A stretch of DNA of 64,000 nucleotides from Notospermus geniculatus. Lineage: Eukaryota; Nemertea; Pilidiophora; Heteronemertea; Lineidae. This document shows positions 21,326-31,618 of the stretch, piece by piece (positions within the stretch are counted from its first letter, which is position 1; each line of letters opens with the position of its first letter). The notes under the pieces are model-generated. The model searched no databases and had not been told where the DNA came from. It saw nothing but the letters and a program-made list of their open reading frames with translations. Position numbers and translations under genes: made by a program. The stretch spans positions 170,304 through 234,303 of the forward strand of contig NMRB01000976.1 of NCBI GenBank assembly GCA_002633025.1, read 5' to 3'.

Positions 21326-21530
21326 ACGACCGAATATTTTAGCTATTTGAATGCATGTCCTATTAAAGAGCTATACAGATTCTACTGTGCATTTAGGGGA
21401 AGGACTTCGGTTACGGCGGACTTTGATTTCTGTCACTGTTGCAAAAGAAATGTAAGTCCCCTAGTAATCAGAGTCCTATACCTTTTATATAGGATTGGTA
21501 ACCCAGGAACGGAAGTCCGGGTAGGACAAT

Positions 21531-21594
21531 GGTTCCTAAGGAATGGGGGCCCGGAGGGCCCCCATTCCTAAGGAACCAAGGTCCATGGGACCTT
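21531..21594. repeat. Perfect GC-rich snapback plus second palindrome
   Basis: A perfect 22-nt arm (21531-21552, GGTTCCTAAGG then AATGGGGGCCC) pairs with 21556-21577 across a 3-nt loop. Immediately after it AAGGTCC-ATG-GGACCTT forms a second small hairpin. Confidence 0.85.
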
Positions 21595-21837
21595 GGTTCC
21601 GGGCGGACCTGCATTTCTTTCACACCGGTCTTACCGCCTGTTGATTAACGATACCCGTCTGGCCAAATCCTTAGCGACAACGCTGAATGTCCATCACGTG
21701 ATTTCAGACACCTTAGACATCAGACTGACCAAAAATCCATGTTGGATCTGTTCACTAAATTGGTAGTCAAAATCTGTCTGGCTCATGGACTAATTGTTTC
21801 CTTCCTGACGGATTAAGCGGCAACTATCCCAACAATA

Positions 21838-21955
21838 GGGAGGTTTCGCAAGCGCCCGGTTAGGCCCTACGACAACGTTTATCTATTGTGTGAGTACACT
21901 CAAACAGTAGATAAACGTCGTCGTATGGCCTTACCGGGCGCTTGCGAAACCTCCC
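21838..21955. mobile_element. Palindromic MITE, 118 bp
   Basis: GGGAGGTTTCGCAAGCGCCC and the following CTACGACnACGTTTATCTA are inverted at 21904-21955 with two or three mismatches. The flanks are ATA on the left and TAA on the right. No coding capacity. Confidence 0.8.
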
Positions 21956-22235
21956 TAATAACCGTTCTTGGCCGTGTCTATTGTTGGGGAACACTGAGCT
22001 ACAGAAACACTCACAGATGTTACACTTCAAAACTCAGACAAGCAGATCGAAATTGATCAAGGAATTTTTTCCTCTGTTGCGGTGTTCCTTTTTCATTAAG
22101 AACCTCAAACAAGCCTGCTGATTAGAAATTGACCAGACTGACACATGTACTAAAACCTGCTGTTGTACAAAGTTTCTGTTGTTATAGCCCAAAGGACACC
22201 GTTCCATTCATGCATGGTCTACCTGCGCTTGACCA
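21956..22235. other. No gene recognised
   Basis: A phrase near 21806 (CTGACGGATTAAGCG) recurs near 60408, suggesting another dispersed repeat. Nothing else is seen. Confidence 0.35.
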
Positions 22236-22560
22236 CAGAACATGTCGCAGACCGCACCGGGAATCGAACCCGGATCCCCCGCATGCAAGGCAGGCGTTCT
22301 TCCATCAGGCCAAAAGTCCGGTCGTTAGGCTCGAGGGCCTTAAGCAAGGTTCATTGGCTCACGGAATTGGTCCGGTTCGTGTCCGTAAAAAATCTATCAA
22401 ATGGACTTCAGCGTTGTCGTTTCCGGTAAAATAGGGGCAAACGGACTGGAAACGGATCGGATCCGTGTGCCAATGAACCTTGCTTAACACCGTCTAAATC
22501 TGCCACATTCATTCCCATCTTATCTTCGAGATCCTTCAGTACTTCGGCCCAAGGCCCGTA
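22236..22560 (-). mobile_element. tRNA(Ala)-like SINE, copy 1, carrying a TTAA insertion
   Basis: On the minus strand a near-complete cloverleaf can be drawn from about 22330 to 22250: a 7-bp acceptor with one mismatch, D-arm TGGCCTGATGGAAGAACG, an anticodon arm with loop CTTGCAT (TGC anticodon) and T-arm CCGGGTTCGATTCCCGG. A second copy at 22690-22830 shares this and the neighbouring CCGmCTAAATCTGCCACAT block, so it is a dispersed SINE or tRNA-like repeat. A 140-bp element interrupts it at 22344. Confidence 0.6.
22344..22483. mobile_element. piggyBac-like MITE, 140 bp, TTAA target site
   Basis: TTAA flanks both sides (22340-22343 and 22484-22487). The terminal inverted repeats are GCAAGGTTCATTGGC...CACGGA. 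The second SINE copy has the uninterrupted join (GAGGGCCTAAAACCGCC) at the matching place, so this one is an insertion. Confidence 0.8.
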
Positions 22561-22689
22561 CCTGATCCCGTTACGACTTACGGTAGCTACCACATCTGAT
22601 CAGACTCCCTCTGTTCAGAGTGATCCATGCATTAAGGCAAGGATAGTCGAAGCCAAGATGAGAAAGGAAAGCGCTTTTGCCGACAACGC

Positions 22690-22830
22690 CAAATGTCGCA
22701 GAATCGAACCCGGATCCGGATCCCTCGCATGCAAGGCAGGCGTTCTTCCATCAGGCCAAAAGTCCGGACGTTAGGCTCGAGGGCCTAAAACCGCCTAAAT
22801 CTGCCACATGAATTTCTTTTGATGGCGTAT
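22690..22830 (-). mobile_element. tRNA(Ala)-like SINE, copy 2
   Basis: It shares GCAAGGCAGGCGTTCTTCCA and TCAGGCCAAAAGTCCGG with copy 1. The T-arm stretch has an extra GGATCC repeat and lacks the acceptor part, so it is more decayed. The region between the copies has no gene. Confidence 0.6.
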
Positions 22831-23092
22831 AGATTGAAGGAAATGCAGGCTCATGGTCACATTTCTTAATGATTACCCAACACAGGCACGCTGAAGGGTG
22901 AATAACACTACGGCAACAAGCTGTGTCATAGTTGGTATTCATTGACAAGACCATAGTTATTCATGCTTTTGGCATGTCCTGCGGTATAGCACACAGTCAT
23001 GGGGACATGGAACCGACCTTTCCAGCGACAACTCTATTATGAACACTCCATTTACCACCCACATCCCCTATAGAAATAGGGAAAATTCGGAC
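22831..23092. other. No gene recognised
   Basis: I see nothing here except the edge of the next foldback copy. Confidence 0.35.
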
Positions 23093-24158
23093 TTAGAAGT
23101 TTTATCCACGCAGAAGGGACGATGTGGTAAGTGGGAGTTTCCCGTATATATTAGAAAATTTCCTGGCTAATGGTATCAACGTCGAAAAATTCCGCTGAAA
23201 GCCGCATTTGACAGAAGGAATTTTGTAAAGGTATGTTTTTTGCTACTTTTTTATTTGCATGATTTCATTCAAAAATTTTATATCACTGTGTTCTACTCAT
23301 CGAGGCCTTTCATCCTAAAATTTCAACTATTCTGTGTAGAAATATGATTTTGAGCCCCTTTTATCAAAATATTTTTGGCCACGCGTCCAACACCTTTGAC
23401 ACAGGCCTCTGCACTATTGTGAGTTGTGGTGGTGAATGAAAACTGAGTGTTGTCATTTCTCTTTCACAATGAGTAAAGAAACCCAGTCTTGAGCTGCCCA
23501 TACACGATCAATATTATTGCACAATATGAGGATCACAATGGGCAATACTATTGTCAATCTTTCTTCTAATTATCATGATAGAAGCACACGACCACCCATT
23601 TGGGCCCCATATTGTGCAATAATATTGCGCCGTGTATGGGCGGCTTTGGATGAAGGTTGTGTTCGTCATGCAGGGTCAATTTTCATAACAGGCTGCGTCA
23701 ATTCATTGGATTCCTGGTAGTTCACCAATTCACAGCCTGTTGACACCCCGTCAATCCCACAAACTATTCAGTGGCCATTGAGTTTTATCTACTAGCACGA
23801 CCATTGGGTTCAAGGGGCTATGTCAAAGGTGTTGCAAGCATGGGCAACAAAATTTTGATAAAAGTGCCCAAAATCACATTTCTACACAGAATATTTGAAA
23901 TAACAGGATATAATATGAAAGGCCTCGATGAGTAGAACACAGTGATATAAAAATTTTGAATGAAATCGTGCAAATAAGAAAGTAGCAAAAAACATGCGGT
24001 TACAAAATCCCTTCTGTCAAATGCGGCCTTCAGCGGAATTTTTCGTTAGATAGCCAGTAAAATTTGCTACCTTATATGTCGGGACCAACTTTCTTCACCC
24101 CGTTGGTTTGGCGATATTCCAAGATAAACTGCTGTCCATTTATTTTTGACCATGAGTG
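23093..24158. mobile_element. Foldback element FB1, copy 2, left end replaced
   Basis: From about 23143 to 24158 it matches the element at 3542-4511, including GGCCTTTCAT, TTTGCCACGCGT-like and CAGGGTC blocks in the same order. The right end is CCATGAGTG followed by TA (24159-24160). The left 60 bp of the arm is replaced by GGTAAGTGGGAGTTTCCC sequence, which is also present inverted near 12130-12155. A MITE is nested at 23494. Confidence 0.75.
23494..23646. mobile_element. MITE family M1, nested in FB1 copy 2
   Basis: The ends are CTGCCCATACACG and CGTGTATGGGCGG, with subterminal CAATATTATTGCACAATATG inverted on the other side. The matching place in FB1 copy 1 (near 3975) is uninterrupted. 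Other copies are at 34928-35080 and 35081-35232. Confidence 0.8.
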
Positions 24159-24160
24159 TA

Positions 24161-24649
24161 CATGAGGCGTTACCTTTACTGATAGTTGTAAAAAGTCTTT
24201 TAATTTTCTGGGCCTATTTGGCAGATCTGAACGCCGATTATCACCGATAACACATGTACGATAGTACTGGAAACACGTTTTCGGGCACCCTCTTCATCGG
24301 TAGACCTGCTGCCATCTGTTTAGGCTCTAAATTATGGCCTCCACACGACATAGTGTGGAACGATATTGTTATCACTCAGTCGGGAAACATTCTGCTTATT
24401 ATACCCTCTTCTTTTTGTTCTTTCACCCCATGAATTGGATGGGATTCCCGTTAAACGGTTCATTTCATACTTAATCAAATATTTGTACATGGTGCTGATG
24501 AGAGAAAAATTCAAAATCTGAACATAAATGATGACTTTGAAGCGATTTTTGGTGAAATTCCGCACGTTTCGTCTGAGAGTCGCACACACTCCCCCGTCTC
24601 ATTGAAGCTCAAATAGGCCCGGAATCTGAATTTCAATCTGAATCTGAAT
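24161..24649. other. No gene recognised
   Basis: A minus-strand ORF of 85 codons lies at 24332-24589 but shows no domain and no supporting splice or promoter context. Nothing else is seen. Confidence 0.35.
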
Positions 24650-25170
24650 TAAATCTCCAAGGGGGACCAGGTTTTACTAGAAAGTGACCACGCCATTATG
24701 AGTCCAATAATCTTTATTACAGGGTATGGTATTTCATTCAAAAAATGGAATGCGGGCACTGGCCCTGTTGTGGCCTGACACATGCCTATTTTAAGTTCAA
24801 AAAGTGTCATGAATCAGTGAACCTTTTATCTGTGGATGCTTGTCATTATGGTGGTCAGCCGCACAATTACTGTGGTCATCTCTCCTGGTTTCGGGCATGC
24901 CACCTAACCACAAATAAAATAGGGCTACCACAGTATTTACCTAACAGGGTAGTTGTCATTCATTGCATCCTCCAAATGTAGGCTTGGTAAAAGTTTCAAA
25001 AGGACGCTCGGTCTCTTTGAATGGCCATCAGGCCTATTTATGACAAATCCTACCCTGACCTACTTGTAGGTTATTGCTGGGTTTGAAATGGACATCATAC
25101 AACCTGGTCTCCAGACCAAAATTGGGCTTCTCATGTTGCGCTTTTTTTGGGCCACCTGTAGTTTGCCTGA
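24650..25170. mobile_element. Dispersed DNA element R1, copy 1
   Basis: It matches the reverse complement of 31619-32250 (GGACATCATACAACCTGGTC, GCATGCC, TTACCTAACAGGGTAGTTG and other blocks in inverted order). It ends at CTTTTTTTGGGCCACCTGTA, a degenerate CAGGGTG-type end. CCAAGGGGGACCAGG with the following TTTTACTAGAAAGTGACCA recurs inverted at 46382-46425. It also shows the empty site of the insertion at 31746. Confidence 0.7.
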
Positions 25171-25304
25171 CTGCCCAGAGGTGCCCCTCCACAACCAAAT
25201 CTGTCGCATGTCGCTCAGAAGGTGAGCCGCAATGAACTAAGATTTCATAACAGACCGACAACATAGAAAGTGACCAACATGTAGGCCCGGTGTCACCAGT
25301 CATA

Positions 25305-25430
25305 CTTGAGGTCGACTTTGTTCTCAAGCGAACCTCGAAGTCGTTCTCAACCGCAAATTGAAATGGCAAATCATATTACTTCGTTGAGGTCAACCTCAAA
25401 CTTAACTTTGAACATAGCTGATGCAACCAG
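25305..25430. repeat. Small palindromic repeat, copy 1
   Basis: TCTCAAGCGAACCTCGAAGTC, GTTCTCAACC and GAGGTCAACCTCAAACTTAA occur here and at about 39090-39200 and 41611-41715. In all three, GGTTGAG-type and CTCAACC-type words alternate, allowing foldback. Confidence 0.65.
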
Positions 25431-27026
25431 CTGTGAAAGAAATCCAAGTCCCGTCCTATTGTTCAGCATGGGATTAGAATTTACTGTCTCTTCATCCCTA
25501 AACCACCGGTTCCGCGTATGCAAACCAAACCCATTCATAATAGGGTTTTTTTTCACAGTGGACACTGCTCTATTCATTGGGAATGCTGATCCTTTGTATT
25601 GCGATATTTTGACAATAGGGAATGCTCACAGTGAAAAAAGCCTAATGGTATGCACAGGATCATTGTATACCAATAACCAATAGCGCGTGGTCGTCTACTT
25701 GGGCAGTAGGCGCACTTGTACGCATGAGTCTGTTGTTTATGATCATGACAATGGGCGGGGCAGAGCCCAGTTATTCGCTCAGTCAATGGGAACGGGAAAT
25801 ACTGGAAATGTGCTGACCATGGCATGCGGTATGCAGGGCAACACCTATAGGTGTCTCTCACGGGTTCAGGAACCAACACAGAAGACGATATCTTCAAGTT
25901 AGCACCACTCGTAATATTTCTGCTAACCACCGGCCTGTCGGCTACAGGATACAACAAGGGGAAAACTGAAACAACAAATAACACACATAAGGTATACTAA
26001 AACATAAAGGTATACTAAAACATAAGTGCGCGTAAATGAGTTAACTAAGGACTAAAAGTACCAACGACCAACTTGCCCAAACACCATGATACACCCACTC
26101 ACTTTCCATAAAATATAGCCCACCGGTATGCTTCCTTTACCACTTACTTGTACTCACACTGACTTATTTTACTTACTTACTACACTGACTTACTTTTATA
26201 CTCACTGATTTACACTTACATGTACACTTACTATTACAGAAGTTGTACATAAATTATACCAGTTCCTTTTAACTCAATGTTTGGCACTCATTGGCATTAG
26301 GCGAAAACTAAAATTGTGTACAAACAGAAAATACAAGAAATACAAAAAACTTACTCCGCAGCCTCTACTCTTCAAACATAGGGCATTCCCTGACATTCAC
26401 TCCTCACACCACAACATGACCAACACATACTGCCAAAAACTCTCCCCACCCAAGCATAAAACTGAGTCCTCTTACACAACTCTCCCTAAATTCCTCACGC
26501 CTAATCTCACACACACAATAAACATTCCCAACACTATACAAGGTGATCAGAAATAAAGGGCACTAGGGAGGTTTAGGGTGGTTTGTGACAGTGTCACCGC
26601 CTGAATTTAATGAATCCGAAAAGACAGATGGTTCGAGAGACCATGACCATTCGGATATAACCTTATAATAGCGGGCTATTGTTTGGCGGACTTGCATTCC
26701 TAGGACGCCGATTCCTGTCACACCTCCTTGTTCTCAACCTGCCAAGCTAAGAGCGACATGCGACTGATTTGGAGGTGGAGGGTCACAGCCTAATGGCCCA
26801 TACACACGATACAACATCCATGTTGGTCCAACTTTTTCGTCAAACATGTTTGATAAAATTTGGCCCCTGCCACACACGGTCAACCGTTTTCATCAAACAT
26901 TCTTGCAAAAATGGCTTCCAGGTATACAGGATGATGTCATAAAACTCAGTCCCCACTGACAATAATAGAAAGGCTACTAAAAACTAGCGGTGAATGTACT
27001 GGGCATGACAGGGTCAATCGAGAAGG
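25431..27026. other. No gene recognised; ACTTA-rich tract
   Basis: Short ORFs without domains. 26140-26240 is a low-complexity run of ACTTACTT/ACTCACT words. Near 26806 CCCATACACACGAT recalls an M1 end. I see no supported exon. Confidence 0.35.
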
Positions 27027-27528
27027 GTTCGAAGGTTCATTAGTTAGAAGGTCCACTAGTCCGAAGGTTCAGTAGTCCGAAACTTAAGGTTCACTAGTCC
27101 GAAGGTTCACTAGACCGAAGGCCCACTAGTTCGAAGGTTCAGTAGTCCGAAGGTCCACTAAATCGAAGTTCCACTAGTCCGAAGGTTGACTAGTCCATTG
27201 GATGGGTTCGGCAGCGGATGTGCTGTGAGCTAAAAGTGGATTAGGGTGGGATGTGGCGACTGGATGGGTCAGAATTAAGTGGGAAAGTACTAAGTGGATC
27301 ATTATTAATATCAGCGCCTACTCCCTTGAGTAACTGTGGACATCCACTTTGCGTAGTGTCGGAGATGTTTTCTAAAACTGTATATATCTTTCTGATATCC
27401 CTATCGGTTAAAGCAGACGGACCACCGATTGACCTATACTATTTGGAGCCGACGTTACAGTGGTACACCTCTTGGGTTGATCGTACTGACCCCTTTTCAC
27501 AGGATTAGGTTTTTTCTGGGACACCCTG
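27027..27528. mobile_element. CAGGGTG-ended element with a GTTCACTAGTCCGAAG minisatellite, copy 1
   Basis: 27027-27200 holds about ten imperfect 16-bp units of GTTCACTAGTCCGAAG. It is followed by single-copy sequence (GGATGGGTTCGGCAGCGG, TCATTATTAATATCAGCGCC) that recurs at 62880-63160 after a similar array. The right end is CTGGGACACCCTG with TA after it (27529-27530), a mariner-like end; no left partner end is visible. Confidence 0.65.
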
Positions 27529-27724
27529 TATATAAATGAAACACAATTTTTTTAACATCCGACATTGCAAGGATGGCTTGCCATAGTCGGCTACTTTGGA
27601 AATGATATGGGAAGTTCAGTCGCTGCTTGTTCTTTGCCCTTGCAAGTCGACCTTTAACCACGTTAACACCGTGGATAATCGCCAGCGCATTAGCCGAGTT
27701 TCTCAGGTGGCAGCACTGTGATCC

Positions 27725-28037
27725 GAGTCAAACATAAAAAAAGTTAAAGTTAAAGTTTGGGTTTATAGTCTGATATCAACAACGGTAGAGGTTCTCATCC
27801 GACTTTACACTTTAACCCCAGTCTGTGCTGAAACCTTTCAGTAGAACTCAGATGAGCTGCCCATTCAGCGCCACAATCGAGCATTTCCGACCGGTACCCA
27901 TTTATACACCTGGGTGGAGAGAGGCCAGTGAGGCAAAGAGACTTGCCCAAAAGTCTCACGCCCAGTGGGATTCGAAGCCGGGATCCTCTGACCGCTAGTC
28001 GGAGACCCGAACCACTACATCACCAGGCTCCTCCATG
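27725..28037 (-). mobile_element. tRNA-derived SINE with AACTTT tail
   Basis: On the minus strand the tRNA-like head has GTGATGTAGTGGTTCGGGTC (box A region) and GGCTTCGAATCCC (box B). The body contains GGGCAAGTCTCTTTGCC and AGGTGTATAAATGGGTACC, which I recall as a conserved SINE body motif in many marine animals. The 3' tail is an (AACTTT)-like repeat at 27736-27760. Confidence 0.75.
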
Positions 28038-28091
28038 GCGGCTGTGTCACATATTGATGTGTGTGTTGCCGACTAAAACGCGAAATATGGA

Positions 28092-28490
28092 GGGTCATAT
28101 TCATAAAGGGTGTTTAGCCTGATCAGCGTACAAATTCTGCATTACACAGGTTAAAGGCCTAGAAAACTATTGTCTGATGTCTGTATGGTGCTTCACCAGA
28201 GGGGTTTACCCGCAGGATAATCACACGCGTACAACTTTCCTGCGTCTAAGCCCAAGAGCACAAAGGAAAAGTTAAACGATCAGGCAGGCTTGTCTAGAAT
28301 TTGTCCAACACTTTCTTTTGTCCTCGCACACTGAGACGCAGGAAAGTTAGACGCGTGTGATCATCTTGTGGGTAAATGCCAGAGATCAGGCAGCATACAG
28401 AAAGCAGAACAATAGTTTTCTAGGCCTTTAACCTGTGTAATGCAGAATTTGTACGCTGATTAGGCTAAACACCCTTTATGAATATGGCCC
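28092..28490. mobile_element. Foldback element, about 400 bp
   Basis: GGGTCATATTCATAAAGGGT, continuing through GTTTAGCCTGATCAGCG, CAGGTTAAAGGCCTAG and AAACTATTG, is inverted at the right end (28410-28490). Inner inverted blocks around ACACGCG and ACTTTCCTGCGTCT also pair. Its right edge touches an ambiguous base at 28491. Confidence 0.8.
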
Positions 28491-28491
28491 N

Positions 28492-29051
28492 AGTTGTCAT
28501 CTCTAAAATATCTCCTAGAACCCAAACCCATGAATATTTTTGGCTCAGATTTTGTAAGCTGCTAGATGTAGACATACTCATAATGTTTATGTAATGTTTG
28601 TATGATGGTGTCTTGTTATGAAGGAACAGTGACACCAAAAGTAAAAGGGTCCGAAGTGCAGGTGTCAGAGCTTTCCAGGAAATTCCACAAGATATGGTGA
28701 TCCGTTCAGTCACCAGAATGCGAAGAAGAGCTGAAATTTCTGTTAGAAACAATGGTGGCCATGTGGAAGGTAGATTCCAGTAACCCTGGCTAATTCTGTA
28801 TGCAACAAATGATAAATAAACTTTTCATTGCTTTCTGATTAGGTAAATCTCTGAGATTTTTGCATTTTGCACCTGCTCAGTCCGAGGCCTCTTATTCATC
28901 CACGCATGAAGCGGTCAGAGCCAAGATTTCGTCAGCACCTCCATTCATCGTGACCTATCTACATACCAAATCTGAGCAAAAAATATTCATGGGTTTGGGT
29001 TCTAGGAGATATTTTAGAGATGACAACTTTTTTTTGAAACACCCTGTAGTA
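28492..29051 (+). mobile_element. Decayed IS630/mariner-like DNA transposon
   Basis: AGTTGTCATCTCTAAAATAT with the following CTCCTAGAACCCAAACCCAT at the left is inverted at 28965-29035. The right edge continues TTTTTGAAACACCCTGTA, the CAGGGTG-type terminus. The left terminus is missing at the ambiguous base 28491. A transposase C-terminus lies inside. Confidence 0.7.
28646..28783 (+). pseudogene. Transposase C-terminal fragment
   Basis: The 45 codons before TAA read RAFQEIPQDMVIRSVTRM, then RRRAEISVRNNGGHVEGRF. The pattern VxRSVxxMRRRxxxxxxxNGGHVE is the typical last helix and tail of DDE transposases in mariner/IS630-like elements. Upstream of 28646 the frame is not recognisable, so most of the enzyme is gone. 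Confidence 0.65.
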
Positions 29052-29469
29052 CCTGCCACATCGTTTTTCTCGAAACATGTTTGCAGTCCTAAGGTTTCTA
29101 ATTTTTGTGCCACACATTCTTTGTCATGATTAATTCTCACCCTTGGATCCACACTATCAGATTCTACCACATAGGCCTACATTACACAAAGTTTCTGAGC
29201 TTCAACTCCTTTTCCGACATTTCTTTCCTAACATCCTGAACCAACTTTTCGTTCTCCTATCAATTTGAGACTTGACACGATCGTCTATTTCTTTTAGTTT
29301 GACCTTAAAGGCAGAGTCGATAGCTTTATCAACCTCAACTTTAATTTAAAACATTCCGGCGTCCGCCATCCGCGTTTGTCACTCGACCGGAAGAGACAGT
29401 GATAGCTGTAATAACTGTAACGCTTATGATACCCCTGCAAGGACTATAAAAGCTGACTTTATGTTACAG
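29052..29469. other. Upstream intron or intergenic sequence
   Basis: No coding feature. The last bases (GACTTTATGTTACAG) form the 3' splice site of the next exon. A TATAAAAG word at 29447-29454 is in the usual distance range for a TATA box if transcription started in this exon, so that reading is possible too. Confidence 0.35.
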
Positions 29470-30090
29470 ATTAGTCATCTTCTGGCCATTTTGGATACCG
29501 CTGTCGCCTTTGGTTGTCTGGTAGCTGTGATCCACTACGCCCGTAAAGAATCCTGCCGTTGCTGCCGGCCTATATCCGAAGCGAGTGTGGCGTATCAGAA
29601 CAGAGCAGTGCAGTACGTTGCTCCCCCCGGGTTCCCACAGCCGGGACAGCCATCACCTATGCAATACATGCCAGCAACACAGTATATGCCTTCACAACAG
29701 AACATGCCCCCGCAGCCGCAGTACTCAGCGCCACAGCAACCGCTGAACATGCCCCCACAGCAGCAGAATATGCCCTTTCCACAACAGCAGTTCGTGTCCC
29801 CACCACCGCAGGACTCAGCTACGCAGCAACTGAACATGTCCCAACAGCAGCAGGGTATGCCCTTCCAGCAACAGTACCCAGTTTCACAGCAGCAATTCGT
29901 GTACCAACAGCAGCCTTACTACGGGCCGCAACCACAATCGCAGCAAATGTACCCCCAGTTGTATCATCATCCACAACCAGAACAGAGCAACGCCGAAAAG
30001 AAAAGGAAGCGAAGTCGGGAAATAGCTAAGGACGGTGTGGCATTAAGCATTGCGAAGGGATTCATGAAGAAGACTTCCTCTGACGATTAA
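29470..30090 (+). CDS. C-terminal exon of an MS4A-like four-pass protein with Q/P-rich tail
   Basis: It follows a 3' splice site (TTATGTTACAG, AG at 29468-29469), phase 0. It begins ISHLLAILDTAVAFGCLVAV, a hydrophobic helix, then IHYARKESCRCCRP, a basic/Cys cytosolic edge typical after the last helix of tetraspan proteins with palmitoylation-type cysteines. About 120 residues of PQQQ/MPPQ-type tandem repeats follow, then a basic KKRKRSREIAK motif and the end MKKTSSDD. The MS4A assignment rests on the helix and the tail similar to 11449-11767; other tetraspan families are possible. An in-frame ATG at 29461 within the splice site would allow a short single-exon reading, which I consider less likely. 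No clear AATAAA follows within 200 bp. Confidence 0.5.
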   Translation: MSHLLAILDTAVAFGCLVAVIHYARKESCRCCRPISEASVAYQNRAVQYVAPPGFPQPGQPSPMQYMPATQYMPSQQNMPPQPQYSAPQQPLNMPPQQQNMPFPQQQFVSPPPQDSATQQLNMSQQQQGMPFQQQYPVSQQQFVYQQQPYYGPQPQSQQMYPQLYHHPQPEQSNAEKKRKRSREIAKDGVALSIAKGFMKKTSSDD

Positions 30091-30172
30091 GAAGACAACA
30101 AAAACAACTGATGAAATTTGTGTAGGTAAAGAGAGGGACGCTTAACAAATTAGTTATTGAGGTGAGCAAATC

Positions 30173-30482
30173 GACGGCTTCGAGGAAAATGACCGCCACT
30201 GGAGATATTTTTAAAATGTCGAAATATTGTCTACCACAAAAGCCCAAAATTTTGTTCATTTTTATATGGTTGAGTATGTTACCTATGAACTATAGCATGC
30301 AGTGGTAGATACGTATTGCAATGCTTGGCAAGGTATTTTCAGGCAAAAGGGGGCTTTTTCACTTTGAATTCAAAGTGAAACAGCCCCTTTCGACAATTTA
30401 AAAATGTCTCCAGCCAAAAGCCACTCAGCTGCCGGTTTGTTATGGCTTTTTGGAGTGGCGGCCATTTTTGTCGAAACCGTCT
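30173..30482. repeat. Foldback element in the 3' flank, 310 bp
   Basis: GACGGCTTCGAGGAAAATGA, followed by CCGCCACT, is inverted at 30445-30482. Its centre is a hairpin around GAATTC (CTTTTTCACTTTGAATTC against CAAAGTGAAACAG, flanked by AAGGGGGC/GCCCCTTT). If the exon above is transcribed through here it would form a strong RNA hairpin. Confidence 0.7.
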
Positions 30483-31108
30483 ATTAGCCCTGGCCATTTC
30501 ATCTTAATCATCTTAATGTTTATTGTTTACACGAAGATATAAAATCTCTCGAAAAGCATACTTTTTAACGTGCAGGAATGCAGGATCTCCGCTTGATTAC
30601 GACAGGATCTGCGTCCTCCTGGAATCTAAGTCTGGTTTTATTTTTTTAATGAGAGAATAGTGATGTGATGTCATGACGTGTTTTGGTCGCTTCGGCGATA
30701 GCGCCGCCTTGCGTCATGCTGGTGCCTATCTCGGATAAACAGAGCTGCACACCACAGAATGTTAAAATGTTACTAATGAATTGCAGCACCAAAAAAACAA
30801 CTTTGCCACAGCTGAAATGCATAATAACTGTTTTCAAGAATAATATCACCCTAAATATTTTTTTCTTTCGTTGAAATTGAATTGTCCTATAGAATGCGTA
30901 ATTATTATACACGTCATGTAGTAGACCTAAATTTGTCCTTGTTCTCGCTGTCGTATCCAAAATTGCCTGTGCCGTATCGTTATTTCTATATATATTTCTA
31001 TACTCTCCTGCGGCCAGACAAAGTTAGTGAAAGATAGTGAGTAGTTAAGTGAGAAGGTCTCGAAAGGCTTTGCTTACGGTTAGCGGCCACTAAATCTAAA
31101 AACATGTA
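30483..31108. other. No gene recognised
   Basis: Short ORFs only, no domain. I see nothing else. Confidence 0.35.
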
Positions 31109-31527
31109 CAGGGTGAGTCAAAAAAATGTTCCTTCAAATTTCTTGGCCTGCCATACAAAGTTTATGACATGTATTGAAACATAAATGGTGCCATCCTTTT
31201 CCTATGGATGTTTACTAAGTTTGGTGTAAAGATCATCCATGTGTGGCCACGCATATGTTCACCAGAGCCAATTGTTCCAAGGTGACAGGAAATGCAAGTT
31301 ACACAATGTTGAAGCATTGATCTTTGTAGAACTTGGACATGGTAGAATCTGCACCTCTTTTCAGGGCCATTGTGGTGAGTCATGCATAGCAGCATGGGTG
31401 TCACAATGGCATCAATGAAAGCTCATAACTTCCACTTTACTATGATGCAATGCCAAAAGTGTAAAAATGCATGGTCTCATCAAATTAACCTTCTTCGCCA
31501 GGATTACCTTTTTTCTGGGACACCCTG
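31109..31527. mobile_element. CAGGGTG-ended element, TA target site
   Basis: CAGGGTGAGTCAAAAAAA at the left and TTTTTTCTGGGACACCCTG at the right are flanked by TA (31107-31108 and 31528-31529). Only the outer CAGGGTG matches between ends. The interior has no intact transposase. Confidence 0.55.
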
Positions 31528-31618
31528 TATAAAGTGTGTGTATACACATAGAGAGGGCAACTCACTCTGACATGTCTGACAGCACTGATTTCCGTCGGCT
31601 TCCTCCTCTATTACACTA

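Noticed and set aside
20944-21342. ORFs crossing the N run
   Set aside because: They exist only because unknown bases were read through.
22236-22340. Functional tRNA-Ala gene
   Set aside because: One acceptor mismatch, a second degraded copy nearby and no T-run terminator in place favour a SINE or tRNA-derived repeat.
27447-27508. Coding exon ending in WVDRTDPFSQD
   Set aside because: The reading frame runs straight into the CAGGGTG terminus of a DNA element and the second copy of the repeat breaks it.
28465-28752. 95-codon minus-strand ORF in the decayed transposon
   Set aside because: It is antisense to the recognisable transposase tail on the plus strand and crosses the ambiguous base.
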